From JACPVF01 sp964502095 (GTDB taxonomy: Bacteria > Chloroflexota > Anaerolineae > Anaerolineales > Villigracilaceae), in assembly GCA_964502095.1 (NCBI GenBank), contig CAZCUF010000001.1:1-64000 (forward strand): 64,000 nt of DNA, given 5' to 3'. This document shows, one piece after another, positions 17,457 through 26,970 of this stretch. A model generated the notes under the pieces. That model was not told where the DNA came from and did not search any database. It worked only from the letters and a program-made list of their open reading frames with translations. The first letter of the stretch is position 1, and the number at the start of each line of letters is the position of its first letter. Made by a program: the position numbers and the translations under genes.

Positions 17457-19748
17457 TTACTTTTTATTCTTGCCGGTTTTTACAGAGAGTTTTTCTTCGC
17501 GACTCATCGCATCCATCACGGCCACTGACGCGATTTGCACGATCGCATTCACATCGTCGCCGGTTTGCAGAACGTATATCGGTGCGCCCATGCCAAGCAG
17601 AATGGGGCCGATTGCCTTGGCTTTGCCCAAACGCGCCAGCAGTTTATACGCGATATTGGCCGATTCCAAAGATGGGAACACCAGCACATTCGCGTCCTTC
17701 ACTGCACTGAACGGATACCGTTGATCGATGATTTCCGGCACCACTGCGGTATCGGCTTGCATTTCACCGTCCACTGCCAAATCGGGCCGGCGCGCCTTGA
17801 TCAGTTCCACGGCCTTTCGAACTTTTTCCGAAAGCGGGTGCGGCGTGGAACCGAAGTTCGAAAATGAGAGGAACGCCACGCGCGGATCGAGTTCGAGCTT
17901 CTGCGCGAAATCCGCCGCCAGCGTCGCGATCTGCGCCAGATCCTCCGCAGTCGGGTCTATATTGACCGTTGCGTCCGTGAAGAGATAGACACGGTCCTCT
18001 ATGATCATGATATACACGCCTGCCGCGCGCGCCGCGTCTTTGGCTGTATGATGAATCTGTAATGCAGGGCGGATCACATCCGGGTAGTCGTAGGTGAGCC
18101 CCGAAATGAACGCGTCCGCATCGCCCATTTTCACCATCAATGGGCCGAACACATTCGGCTCCTGTACTTTTTTGACCGTGTCGTACATGGTCATACCCTT
18201 GCGGTTGCGCAGTTCGTAGTAAGCAGTGATGTACTGGCTAATATTTTTAAAATTGGAAGGATCCACGATCTGCGGCTTAAAGCTCAACCCAAGAACATTG
18301 ATCTGCTCATTAATCACACGCGGATGACCGATCAGAATCGGCGCGGCAATCCCTTCCTCCTGAATCTGGTACGCGGCGCGGATGACTTTAGGCTCATCGC
18401 CTTCCGCGAATGCCACCCGCTTCGTACCGCCCGAAGAGCGGGCCTTGTTTCGGAAGAAGTACCGCACCTGCTCCCCTTTGCCCTGACGATATGCCAACTG
18501 TTGACGATATTCATTAATGTCAATGGTTTTACGCGCCACACCGCTCTTCATCGCCATCTCGGCCACAGCGGGGGCTTCCCACAATAGCACACGCGGGTCG
18601 AGCGGCATGGGGATGATATAGTCGCGTCCGAATTTGATGCTGTCAAGGCCGTAAGCGCGCAAAACAGAATCGGGCACGTCTTCTTTGGTGAGGCTGGCCA
18701 GCGCGTGCGAAGCCGCGAACTTCATATCGTCATTGATCGCCCTGGCGCGCACATCCAACGCGCCGCGGAAGATGAATGGGAATCCAAGTACGTTGTTGAC
18801 CTGATTCGGGTAATCCGAACGCCCGGTGGCAATGATGACATCCTTGCGCGCTTCGATTGCTAATTCTGGCCTGATTTCCGGGTCGGGATTCGCCATCGCA
18901 AATACAATCGGGTCCTTCGCCATGGATTTGACCATTTCCGGCGACAATACATTGGCCACAGATAAGCCGTAGAATACGTCGGCGCCGCGCACTGCATCGG
19001 CCAGAGTCCGGGCGTCAGTATCCAGCGCGAAGCGTTGTTTGTACTTATTCAAATCGGTGCGCCCCGAATGTACCACCCCCTTCGAGTCCACTAACATAAT
19101 GTTCTCACGCTTCGTTCCCCAGCGGATGGCTAATTCCGCGCAGGAAATCGCCGAAGCGCCCGCGCCCGAGATCACCAGCCGAATCTCACTATGTTTCTTG
19201 CCGACCAGTTCGAGCGCGTTGGCCAGCCCCGCGGATGAAATAATAGCGGTACCATGCTGGTCGTCGTGAAAGACCGGAATATCGAGCATCTTTTTGAGTT
19301 CTTCCTCGATGTAAAAACATTCCGGCGCTTTGATATCTTCGAGATTAATGCCGCCGAAGGTCGGAGCAATGGCCGCCACCACCTTGATGATCTCATCGGG
19401 ATCGTGCGAATTGACCTCGATGTCGAAAACATCCACATCGGCAAATTTTTTGAAGAGCACCCCTTTACCCTCCATCACAGGCTTGCCCGCCAGCGCGCCG
19501 CGGTTTCCCAAACCCAAAATGGCCGTCCCATTTGAAACGACCGCCACCAGATTGCCCTTGGAGGTGTATTCATAGGCCAGTTCCGCGTCTTTCTCGATCT
19601 CCAAAACCGGCTCCGCCACCCCGGGAGAATAGGCCAGGCTGAGGTCGCGCTGTGTATCCATTGGTTTGGTCGGCACGACAGAGATCTTGCCGGGCTTGCC
19701 TTTCAAATGATGATATTCGAGTGCATCTTCTCGCGTAATTTTGGACAT
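17457..19748 (-). CDS. maeB: NADP-dependent malic enzyme (MaeB type)
   Basis: This enzyme oxidatively decarboxylates malate to pyruvate with NADP, linking the TCA cycle to NADPH supply. The 763 residues hold an N-terminal malic domain (SLAYSPGVAEPVLEI; FHDDQHGTAI), an NAD(P)-binding fold (VISGAGASAISCAELAI) and a C-terminal phosphotransacetylase-like regulatory domain (about 430-760), the MaeB architecture. The start at 19748 is set by GGAGCG just upstream; a longer frame reaching 19883 would cross its own promoter. An extended -10 (TG-C-CATAAT, minus strand, near 19789-19797) drives it. Confidence 0.93.
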   Translation of the reverse strand: MSKITREDALEYHHLKGKPGKISVVPTKPMDTQRDLSLAYSPGVAEPVLEIEKDAELAYEYTSKGNLVAVVSNGTAILGLGNRGALAGKPVMEGKGVLFKKFADVDVFDIEVNSHDPDEIIKVVAAIAPTFGGINLEDIKAPECFYIEEELKKMLDIPVFHDDQHGTAIISSAGLANALELVGKKHSEIRLVISGAGASAISCAELAIRWGTKRENIMLVDSKGVVHSGRTDLNKYKQRFALDTDARTLADAVRGADVFYGLSVANVLSPEMVKSMAKDPIVFAMANPDPEIRPELAIEARKDVIIATGRSDYPNQVNNVLGFPFIFRGALDVRARAINDDMKFAASHALASLTKEDVPDSVLRAYGLDSIKFGRDYIIPMPLDPRVLLWEAPAVAEMAMKSGVARKTIDINEYRQQLAYRQGKGEQVRYFFRNKARSSGGTKRVAFAEGDEPKVIRAAYQIQEEGIAAPILIGHPRVINEQINVLGLSFKPQIVDPSNFKNISQYITAYYELRNRKGMTMYDTVKKVQEPNVFGPLMVKMGDADAFISGLTYDYPDVIRPALQIHHTAKDAARAAGVYIMIIEDRVYLFTDATVNIDPTAEDLAQIATLAADFAQKLELDPRVAFLSFSNFGSTPHPLSEKVRKAVELIKARRPDLAVDGEMQADTAVVPEIIDQRYPFSAVKDANVLVFPSLESANIAYKLLARLGKAKAIGPILLGMGAPIYVLQTGDDVNAIVQIASVAVMDAMSREEKLSVKTGKNKK

Positions 19749-19875
19749 ATTCGCTCCTTGATAGTTTCGATACTGTTCGCCCCTCCTGATTATGGCACGA
19801 CTCGCCGAAACCGAAAAGTTCCTTTTGTCATATTTGCGGATGGCCGTCTGACATTTACATTGCCAAATCGAATCC

Positions 19876-19906
19876 TTGCGCACATTAATAAATGTTATTG
19901 TATAAT
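19876..19906 (+). promoter_or_regulatory. promoter of the RNA upstream of recX
   Basis: A consensus TATAAT at 19901-19906 is preceded by TTGCGC at 19876, with a long 19-nt spacer. The predicted +1 is near 19913, and no coding start follows for 300 bases. Confidence 0.5.
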
Positions 19907-19912
19907 AGAGAC

Positions 19913-20209
19913 GTAAATCGAAAGTTTTGCCCGCGCGGAACGAGAGCGCGGCCCTGGCCCAAAAAACGAATTCTGGAAATTTTCTGGCATGATTGCCCGG
20001 CCCGGAATCAATCCGGGAAGTGAACGTCTTACCATTTTGGATGAGATTTTTTGAGAATCCAGCGACTTCACCGCTATTTCGTCAGCCAGACGTGACGTAA
20101 GTTGTCGCGTAATTGACTCATTCCCGCCTCGCGCGGGACTTGAACTTGGTCAAACACCCAGACGTTTTTCGCAGCCGAGGCCAACGGGCCGTTTGGCTGC
20201 GTTTGTTTT
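19913..20209 (+). ncRNA. structured RNA candidate or long leader upstream of recX
   Basis: About 300 bases between a promoter and an intrinsic terminator have no convincing gene. A long-range helix closes the 5' two thirds: CCCGCGCG (19930-19937) pairs with CGCGCGGG (20130-20137), extended by AAGTT (19922-19926) with AACTT (20143-20147). Inside lies CCCGGA/TCCGGG (20001-20017) and a TGGAT/ATCCA stem (20038-20061). It lacks the conserved cores of tmRNA, RNase P RNA and SRP RNA. A 19-codon frame at 20041-20100 is probably chance. The RNA may act in trans or regulate recX-rny by premature termination. Confidence 0.45.
20171..20209 (+). terminator. intrinsic terminator immediately before recX
   Basis: GCAGCC (20171-20176) pairs with GGCTGC (20195-20200), with an inner GGCC/GGCC stem, followed by GTTTGTTTT. 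The recX ATG is eight bases beyond, so recX needs read-through or its own promoter. Confidence 0.7.
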
Positions 20210-20216
20210 AACGACC

Positions 20217-20873
20217 ATGCGAACCATTACTGCCATCGAAGTCCAGAAAAAAGACCCGAACCGGGTCAATCTCTACCTCGATGGAGAGTTCGCCTTTGGG
20301 CTGGCCCGTATCGTAGCCGCCTGGCTGAAAGTCGGTCAGCGGCTGGACGACGAGAAGCTCGCCGCACTGCAAGTCGAAGACGCGCGTGAACGAGCTTATC
20401 AACAAGCCATGCTCTTCCTCAGTTATCGCGCACGCTCCGAGAGAGAGATTCGCCGGAACCTGCACAAGCACGAAGTGCCGGAAGCGGTCATCGAAGAAAC
20501 GCTCGAGCGATTGCGCCGGGAACGGCTGGCAGACGACGATCAATTTGCCCGAATGTGGGTCGAGAACCGCAATACGTTCCGGCCGCGCAGCCGCCGGGCA
20601 TTGAGTTTGGAATTGCACCAGAAAGGCCTTGAAGAGGACGCGATTCAATCCGCCCTGCAGAACGTGGACGAGACAGCGTTGGCCTACGAAGCGGCCCGGA
20701 AACGGGTCACCCGGCTTCAAGGTCTGGAATGGAACGAATTTAGAAAAAAATTGAGCGAACACCTGGCACGCCGCGGCTTTCCGTATGAAACCATCGCAAC
20801 CACGGTCAGCCGTCTCTGGAATGAAATGCATGCAGGGCAAAAACAATCTATGGATAATGAGGAAATTTTATGA
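20217..20873 (+). CDS. recX: regulatory protein RecX
   Basis: RecX binds RecA filaments and limits recombinase activity. The 218-residue protein has the three-helix repeat pattern of the family (ALQVEDARERAYQQAMLFLSYR onward, and LARRGFPYETIATTVSRLW at the end) after an N-terminal extension (ITAIEVQKKDPNRVNLYLDG) typical of longer RecX proteins. The ATG at 20217 is favoured over an in-frame upstream start at 20193 inside the terminator. recA is not in the window. Its stop overlaps the start of rny (ATGA), so the two are co-translated. Confidence 0.88.
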   Translation: MRTITAIEVQKKDPNRVNLYLDGEFAFGLARIVAAWLKVGQRLDDEKLAALQVEDARERAYQQAMLFLSYRARSEREIRRNLHKHEVPEAVIEETLERLRRERLADDDQFARMWVENRNTFRPRSRRALSLELHQKGLEEDAIQSALQNVDETALAYEAARKRVTRLQGLEWNEFRKKLSEHLARRGFPYETIATTVSRLWNEMHAGQKQSMDNEEIL

Positions 20874-22396
20874 GCCCGATAACTCTTGCAATTGATCTGG
20901 CTGTGATCGTCATCGGTTTTGTGGCGGGGTATTTCGTTCACCGCTACCAGGCCGAGAAGGAACTTCAGAATCAACAGCAAAAAGCCGATAGTATTTTGAA
21001 GGGCGCCAGCGAACAGGCGCGGCTGATCGAATCGCAGGCACGCGACAACGCGGTCAAGATCGTGCAGGCGGCGGAGGGTGAAATCAAAGAACGCCGCGTG
21101 GAACTCAACCGCGAAACCGAACGACTGGACAAACGCCGCTCCGAAATGGATAGCCGCACCGACCGCCTGGAACAGCGCGAACAATCCATCAACAAACGCC
21201 AATCCTCCATTGATCGCCGTACGAACGAAATCGAAGAACTGTACACCAAGCAGGTGACTAAACTCGAACAAATCGCCCAGCTTTCACAGGATGACGCGAA
21301 GAAGGAACTGTTTGCGGCGGTGGAAAAGGAGGCGCGCGGCGACATGGCGCGCATCATTCGACAGATCGAAACCGAGGCGCGCGAAGAAGGTGAAAAACGC
21401 GCCCGCAAATTGATCGCCGACGCCATCCAGCGCGTGGCTTCCGAGCAGGTGGCCGAAGTGACGCGCGCAGTCGTCACCTTGCCGAACGAAGAAATGAAAG
21501 GCCGCATCGTGGGCCGCAACGGACGCAACATCAAAGCCTTCGAGCAGGCCGCAGGCGTGGATGTGATCGTGGACGACACACCCGATTCCGTGACCATCTC
21601 CTGCTTCGATTCGGTCCGACGTGAAATTGGCCGCCGCGCACTCGCGAAATTGATTCAGGATGGACGCATTCATCCCGCGCACATCGAGAAGATCGTGGAA
21701 GACGAAACCAAGGCTGTTGAGAAGATCATCAATGAAGCCGGAGAGCAGGCCGCATTCGACGCGGGCATCGCGGGACTGCATCCCGAAGTATTGCGCATGA
21801 TGGGACGTTTGAAATTCCGCACATCGTACGGTCAAAATCAACTGGCCCACGCGGTGGAGGTTTCCAAGCTCTCAGGCATCCTGGCCGCGGAACTCGGCGC
21901 GGATGTGAACCTGGCCAAACAGGGCGGCTTCCTGCACGATATCGGCAAAGCCATGGATCATAATCAGGAAGGCACGCACGCCATGCTGGGCGCGGAATTT
22001 TGCAAGCGCTACGGTGTGCCGCCGAAGGTGGTCAATGCGATTGCCGCCCACCACCACGAAGTGGAACAAGAGACGATTGAGGCCGTGATCGCCGAAGCCG
22101 CCGACGCGATCTCGGGCGCGCGTCCCGGCGCCCGCCGCGAAGACCTGGAAGCTTACATTAAACGCATCCGCACACTGGAAGAAATGTCCATGTCATTCGA
22201 AGGCGTACAACAAGCTTTCGCCATTCAAGCGGGACGCGAGGTGCGTATCATCGTCAAGCCCGAAGAAATCGACGACCTCGCCTCCACCCGCCTCGCCCGC
22301 GACATCGCCAAGAAGATCGAAGAGACCATGCAATATCCGGGCCAAATCCGCGTCACGGTCATCCGCGAGACGCGGGCCACAGAATACGCGAAATAG
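20870..22396 (+). CDS. rny: ribonuclease Y
   Basis: RNase Y is a membrane-bound endoribonuclease that starts mRNA decay in many bacteria lacking RNase E. The 508 residues show an N-terminal membrane helix (about 5-25), a long coiled coil rich in Glu/Arg/Gln (about 30-190), a KH domain (EEMKGRIVGRNGRNIKAFE), and an HD metal-dependent phosphohydrolase domain (FLHDIGKAMDH, with downstream AIAAHHHE). The start overlaps the recX stop by four bases. Length and order are standard. Confidence 0.96.
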   Translation: MSPITLAIDLAVIVIGFVAGYFVHRYQAEKELQNQQQKADSILKGASEQARLIESQARDNAVKIVQAAEGEIKERRVELNRETERLDKRRSEMDSRTDRLEQREQSINKRQSSIDRRTNEIEELYTKQVTKLEQIAQLSQDDAKKELFAAVEKEARGDMARIIRQIETEAREEGEKRARKLIADAIQRVASEQVAEVTRAVVTLPNEEMKGRIVGRNGRNIKAFEQAAGVDVIVDDTPDSVTISCFDSVRREIGRRALAKLIQDGRIHPAHIEKIVEDETKAVEKIINEAGEQAAFDAGIAGLHPEVLRMMGRLKFRTSYGQNQLAHAVEVSKLSGILAAELGADVNLAKQGGFLHDIGKAMDHNQEGTHAMLGAEFCKRYGVPPKVVNAIAAHHHEVEQETIEAVIAEAADAISGARPGARREDLEAYIKRIRTLEEMSMSFEGVQQAFAIQAGREVRIIVKPEEIDDLASTRLARDIAKKIEETMQYPGQIRVTVIRETRATEYAK

Positions 22397-22414
22397 AACT
22401 AGCCGATCAACGAC

Positions 22415-22455
22415 AAAGACATCCTGCCTGTCAAATGGGCAGGATGTCTTTTTTT
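22415..22455 (+). terminator. intrinsic terminator after rny
   Basis: A 14-bp stem (AAAGACATCCTGCC / GGCAGGATGTCTTT) with a 9-nt loop is followed by a T run on the plus strand. Confidence 0.85.
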
Positions 22456-22492
22456 GATGGAAAAGAATCATTACAACAACGGCTACAGTTTT

Positions 22493-23143
22493 TTATAATT
22501 CCAAAGCCGAACTGCCCACAAACGGATTCGATCCCTTCTCCTGCCCAACCGTTGTTTCTTCGCCGTGACCGGGCAACAGGCGCGTCTCATCGGGCAAAGT
22601 AAATACTTGTGTTTTAATGCTGGCGACGAGCGTTTCCCAATCTCCACCCGGTAGATCGGTGCGGCCGACCGAACCGGCAAAGATCAAATCGCCGCAAAAG
22701 CAGACTTTCGACCCCGCCACATAAAAGATGCAATGACCTTTGGTATGGCCGGGCGTAAACCGAATTTGAAATTCCACATGCCCCAATCGTAAAATCTGAT
22801 CCTGGACCAAATCAATGGTCGGCTCAGGGCCCGGATCGATATTGAAGCCGAAGAGCGCGCCGCCCCCGCCCGCGCGCCACAACACGTGATCGTTGGGATG
22901 CAGTGCAACCAACGGAAGCGGATTCGACGCATCGGCAATAGCGGCCGCCCCACCGATGTGATCGAAGTGCGCGTGCGTGTACCATAGGTGGGCAATCCTC
23001 CAGCCGCGTTTGCGCGCTTCGGACAGGATCAGTTCGCCGTCCCAGGCAGGATCGATAACAGCCGCGTCGCGCGTCTCCGAATCCGCTACCAGATAGGCGT
23101 TGGTCTGCACCGGGCCTAGAGTCAATTTCACAATCTCAAGCAT
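22493..23143 (-). CDS. MBL-fold metallo-hydrolase (glyoxalase II-like)
   Basis: A 216-residue metallo-beta-lactamase-fold hydrolase of the small GloB/YcbL type. Metal ligands are visible in THAHFDH, GHTKGH, CGDLIF and LLPGHGEET. The family cleaves thioesters such as S-lactoylglutathione or analogous low-molecular-weight thiol esters; the substrate here is unknown. The start at 23143 has GAGG just upstream and overlaps the end of the MFS gene by eight bases. It is the last gene of the long minus-strand cluster. Confidence 0.85.
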   Translation of the reverse strand: MLEIVKLTLGPVQTNAYLVADSETRDAAVIDPAWDGELILSEARKRGWRIAHLWYTHAHFDHIGGAAAIADASNPLPLVALHPNDHVLWRAGGGGALFGFNIDPGPEPTIDLVQDQILRLGHVEFQIRFTPGHTKGHCIFYVAGSKVCFCGDLIFAGSVGRTDLPGGDWETLVASIKTQVFTLPDETRLLPGHGEETTVGQEKGSNPFVGSSALEL

Positions 23144-24266
23144 GTTCACCTCGCGTCCGTGGACCGAAAAATAAGGTTAATAGAACGGAACCGCCGATCA
23201 TCCAAAGACTGACAGGATACATCAGGTCGCGGGCCTGTTGATATAACACTCCCGCCAAAAACGGCGAAAGCGTCAGCGCCAGCGCGCCGACCGTTTCGTT
23301 CATGCCGTAAGCCAATCCCATTTGCGATTCATGCACCAGTTCACGCACTTGCGCGGCCATCATCGGACGCACAGCGCGGAATCCGCCTAAAATAAAAAAG
23401 GCCAACGCAAAAAGGGGAAGGCCGGTGGTTTGCCAGATCAAAAACGAAAAACCTGCCGTGAGAATTTGGCCGAGAATAAGCCCAACGCGCGCCGAAACCC
23501 AGGAGCCAAACGCGAAGGCGATGGACGCATTTCCAAACACTGCCACGGTTCCCAACAGGCCGATCTGACTGAATGAAAGGCCGCGCGCATCCTGTAGAAA
23601 ATTCGGCGTCAGCGGTTGTGGTAGATATAACGAGAGCGTCACTGCGAAGACCAGCGCAATAAACCCAAGATAGCGCGGATTCTTCAACAAACGAACGGGC
23701 GGCACTTCAGGGTTACGATGGTTGAGCGGTTGAGGCCGAATAAAGAAAATAATGGCCGTGGAAATAATAAAGATAACCATTGAAACCGCGAAAATGTGCT
23801 GAAGGCCAAAATGATCGCCGATCCAGCCGCCCGCCAAAGGCCCGAAAACAGAGCCGAAACCGTACGTGGCCGCGATCAATGAAAGCGCGCGGCTGATCGT
23901 CCAGGTTCCGCGCGCGGCGGTCACATAACTGTTGAGCGGGGAAACGATAAATGCCGTGGAGCCATACAATAAGATGCCGATCACAAAAACGAACAGAGTG
24001 TTGGCGCCAGCCATGATTGCCGCCGCAATAACGCCGACCACCCAACCTGCAATCAAAAGTGGGCGGCGCCCAATGCGATCCGAAAGATGCCCGGCAGGAA
24101 TATGAGCAATCACTGCCATCAAACCCATGGCGCCCAGCACCAGGCCAATCTTCACCGGGTCCGCGCCCAGCTTTGCAAGGTAAATGGATTGAAAATAAAT
24201 AAACATGCTTTCGCCCAGCCCCCAAACAAACAGGGACAGGGCAATCAGGATCAAACTCGGATTCAC
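23136..24266 (-). CDS. MFS transporter
   Basis: A 376-residue major facilitator with about 11-12 membrane segments and the loop motif between helices 2 and 3 (GHLSDRIGRRPLL). Large internal motifs specific to sugar or drug transporters are not obvious; the substrate is unknown, although multidrug-type efflux is common in this size class. The GTG start at 24266 overlaps the stop of the upstream esterase (GTGA), indicating translational coupling. Confidence 0.85.
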   Translation of the reverse strand: MNPSLILIALSLFVWGLGESMFIYFQSIYLAKLGADPVKIGLVLGAMGLMAVIAHIPAGHLSDRIGRRPLLIAGWVVGVIAAAIMAGANTLFVFVIGILLYGSTAFIVSPLNSYVTAARGTWTISRALSLIAATYGFGSVFGPLAGGWIGDHFGLQHIFAVSMVIFIISTAIIFFIRPQPLNHRNPEVPPVRLLKNPRYLGFIALVFAVTLSLYLPQPLTPNFLQDARGLSFSQIGLLGTVAVFGNASIAFAFGSWVSARVGLILGQILTAGFSFLIWQTTGLPLFALAFFILGGFRAVRPMMAAQVRELVHESQMGLAYGMNETVGALALTLSPFLAGVLYQQARDLMYPVSLWMIGGSVLLTLFFGPRTRGEHA

Positions 24267-25039
24267 GCCAAACCCTCGACTCGATGGATAAATTTCAACG
24301 CATTGTCAAACACTTGATGACGAGCCGCGTCACGCGTGACGACATGGCCCGATCCCGTTACCCAAACCAATTCCTTGTCCCGTGTTCCCAGCGCGTTAAA
24401 AATCTTTTCCGCGTTTTCCGGCAAAACATATCCATCGTCTCTGGAGTGAATCAACAAAGTTGGCACATGCACTTCAGGGAGCGCTCCGCGCAACTCATGC
24501 AACAGTCGATTCAATTCACCGATCGACCGCACTGGGTTTTCAGGATATGAAACATGATCCTTCCAGACTTCCGAATCGAACCAGCCCGCACCCGGAATCT
24601 GTTTCCCTTTTGGCATGTACGGCATCACCAGGCTCAGCAAATTGATAAAGCCTAGCCGCCAGTCCCTGACAAGCTCAAAAGGCGTGGACATGGCGATCAC
24701 CCCCACCGTTTCAAACTGTGTGGAAGCAATCAAAGACAGCACGCCGCCCATCGAAAGCCCAATCAAAACGACCCGCTTCACTGAGCCGCGCAGAAGACGA
24801 TAACCGTCTTCCACTGAGGCCAGCCAATCGGTATAACGCGTGCGGATCATGTCTCTGGGATGCGTGGCATGGCCTGCCAGACGAATCCCCAGCGCCGAAT
24901 ATCCCTGTTCAGCCAAAAACCCACCCATCCAGCGCATTTCCTTCGGTGTGCCGGTAAAGCCGTGGATGAGCAGGCAACCGAGTTTATCGGATTTTCCCGG
25001 AATGAAAAACGGTTCGGCAGTTGGAATTAGTTGCAACAT
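24263..25039 (-). CDS. alpha/beta hydrolase, carboxylesterase / monoacylglycerol-lipase type
   Basis: A 258-residue cytoplasmic serine hydrolase. The oxyanion region is LIHGFTGTPKEM, the nucleophile elbow GLSMGG, the acid SRDDGYV and the catalytic His in SGHVVT. This pattern fits Est30-like carboxylesterases and bacterial monoacylglycerol lipases. The ATG at 25039 has AAGGTGA at good spacing, unlike the alternative GTG three codons earlier. It overlaps or abuts neighbours on both sides in a minus-strand operon. Confidence 0.82.
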   Translation of the reverse strand: MLQLIPTAEPFFIPGKSDKLGCLLIHGFTGTPKEMRWMGGFLAEQGYSALGIRLAGHATHPRDMIRTRYTDWLASVEDGYRLLRGSVKRVVLIGLSMGGVLSLIASTQFETVGVIAMSTPFELVRDWRLGFINLLSLVMPYMPKGKQIPGAGWFDSEVWKDHVSYPENPVRSIGELNRLLHELRGALPEVHVPTLLIHSRDDGYVLPENAEKIFNALGTRDKELVWVTGSGHVVTRDAARHQVFDNALKFIHRVEGLA

Positions 25040-25044
25040 AGTCT

Positions 25045-26178
25045 TCACCTTGATCCAAACTTGAAAAACCCTGCGAAACGAGGCCGGAAGATACCGGCCA
25101 GGGCGTGATAGTACAACGACAGCAAAATGCCGATGCTGAGTTCTATGGCAAATACGATTTCGATCTTATGAATGAGCATGGGGACCAGGAACACCATCAC
25201 TGACAGAAAGATCCAGACGGGCAACCAGCGGAAGAAACGGGCGATCCGTTCAATTCCAGAGATGGGAAGAAGCATCCACATCAGCAAGATCGTTGCAACG
25301 GTCACCCCTATCCATAGAACGTAAGGGGCGTGCGGCAGCCATTTGACCTTGCTAAACCATTTGAAATAGTAAGCGGTATTGATCAGTCCCAAATGGACGT
25401 ACAGAAACAGCAGGGAATTCCGGCCAAAGAATAAAATCCAGCCCTTCCCATGTTCCGACTGGAACCAGGCAAAGCCGCGCACCGCGAAGAAAGCCAGCAA
25501 CGTGGAAATACAGCAGATCAAAAAATAACCCAACGAGAGGCTCCATTTATTCAAAGGGTCCAAATTAACCCCAATTAAATCAAGCGCAACGTATACAAAA
25601 ATCAGAGTAAGAGCCAGCCAAAGATTGTTCGAATTGGGGATGCGATAGGCAAAGACGCCCAGAAAAAACAGGGCCAGCCAAGGGATAATCGGAAAGTAAC
25701 CCATCGGAAGAATCGTTCCAGATAAAACTGGCACGTTTTGAGTAGGCGGATACCAGGCCACAAATGCTTTTACCAGAAACGTTAAAACCGCTAGAATAAA
25801 ATAGACCCAAGGGGCGGGATGGAAATATCTTTCCGCCAGATACACAACGACCGCGCTGAAAGCAATGACTTGCAGAATCTGATAATCCGGGTCCAGGAGG
25901 AAATTAGTGTATCCCAAAGCGTTATAACTATACCCAAGGACCAATAGAAATAGATACGGCCAAAACACGGATCGGAAGTTGTATTTTGCGGCTTGAAATG
26001 TGGCCGTCACGCCGGATACGGTGAAGAACATGATGGGGGCAAACCCGCCAATATAGGAAAAGACATCGTCTGTTTTCAAGACGATACTCGAATGGGCAAG
26101 CACCATCAACGCACAGCCCAATCCTTTAAGCACATCCAGGCCTACATCCCGGCGCGGCGTATTCATATAAGATTTCAC
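25045..26178 (-). CDS. multi-pass membrane acyltransferase-like protein
   Basis: A 377-residue protein with about ten to eleven membrane segments. Its opening, RRDVGLDVLKGLGCALMVLAHS, resembles the start of acyltransferase-3 and DUF1624 families, where an early Arg and His sit in the active site that moves acyl groups across the membrane. The exact family and substrate are unsure. The GTG start at 26178 overlaps the previous stop (GTGA); an ATG at 26166 is also possible. Base use is a little more AT-rich than in flanking genes. Confidence 0.65.
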   Translation of the reverse strand: MKSYMNTPRRDVGLDVLKGLGCALMVLAHSSIVLKTDDVFSYIGGFAPIMFFTVSGVTATFQAAKYNFRSVFWPYLFLLVLGYSYNALGYTNFLLDPDYQILQVIAFSAVVVYLAERYFHPAPWVYFILAVLTFLVKAFVAWYPPTQNVPVLSGTILPMGYFPIIPWLALFFLGVFAYRIPNSNNLWLALTLIFVYVALDLIGVNLDPLNKWSLSLGYFLICCISTLLAFFAVRGFAWFQSEHGKGWILFFGRNSLLFLYVHLGLINTAYYFKWFSKVKWLPHAPYVLWIGVTVATILLMWMLLPISGIERIARFFRWLPVWIFLSVMVFLVPMLIHKIEIVFAIELSIGILLSLYYHALAGIFRPRFAGFFKFGSR

Positions 26179-26939
26179 GCCAAATGGCTCAATGCGTCCG
26201 CTGTCTCCCGCGGAAACTCCATCATCGGTATATGACCCGCGTGCTTTAACGCAAATAGCTGTGCGGCAGGAATCGCCGCCTTGATTTCACGCGCCCGCTC
26301 GAACGGAATCAGCGCGTCGGCTTCGCCGTGCACCAACACCAAAGGCGTTTTTAACGAGACCAGCCAATCGGTCGAATCGGAGCGTTCCGCCATTGCTTTG
26401 AGCGCGCCCGTTACTCCCGCGCGAGTCTGCTCTTCGATCAGGGCCTGCACATAAGTCTGCACGCGCAGATCCGCTGAAAGTTTGGGCGTCATTGATTCGG
26501 CTACGATGCCCACGCCTTTTTCCGCCACCTCTGCGGCGGTTTTGTAACGACCTTCTTTACGGTCTGGCGAATCTGCCAACGCCTGTGAAGAGACCAGCCC
26601 CAGGCTGTGCACGCGCGCAGGGTAGGCGCGCGCAAACGCCAAAGCCACGTATCCGCCCATCGAATGGCCGGCCAGCGCAACCTGCTTCAGCCCAAGATGA
26701 TCCAATAACCCCAGAATATCCGCCGCCAGATCGGCGACGCTGTAAATCGTGTCCACAGATTGCGACTCGCCGAAACCGCGCAGATCGGGCAAAATCAAAT
26801 CGAAGCGATCCTCCAATAACGGCGCAACTTCATTCCAGATCGAATGATCCAAGGGATACCCATGCACCAGCGCCAGGGGCATGCCTTGCCCCCGGCGGGT
26901 GTAAGCCAAATTGATTCCGTTCACTTTTACTTTATCCAT
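26175..26939 (-). CDS. alpha/beta hydrolase (enol-lactonase-like)
   Basis: A 254-residue hydrolase with the classic order: ALVHGYPLDHSIWNEV near the oxyanion hole, nucleophile elbow GHSMGG near residue 97, acid in HGEADALIP, and His in HAGHIPMME. It is closest in pattern to 3-oxoadipate enol-lactonase and related general esterases, but no aromatic-degradation genes are nearby, so the substrate is open. It is translationally coupled to the downstream acyltransferase-like gene. Confidence 0.8.
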   Translation of the reverse strand: MDKVKVNGINLAYTRRGQGMPLALVHGYPLDHSIWNEVAPLLEDRFDLILPDLRGFGESQSVDTIYSVADLAADILGLLDHLGLKQVALAGHSMGGYVALAFARAYPARVHSLGLVSSQALADSPDRKEGRYKTAAEVAEKGVGIVAESMTPKLSADLRVQTYVQALIEEQTRAGVTGALKAMAERSDSTDWLVSLKTPLVLVHGEADALIPFERAREIKAAIPAAQLFALKHAGHIPMMEFPRETADALSHLA

Positions 26940-26970
26940 TGAAGACTCCCAGCTCTAAGATTTGCTTCCG

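Noticed and set aside
20041..20100. A 19-codon frame inside the RNA upstream of recX, considered as a tmRNA tag or leader peptide
   Set aside because: There is no tRNA-like end or CCA for a tmRNA, no Shine-Dalgarno and no biased codon run; it is best regarded as chance.
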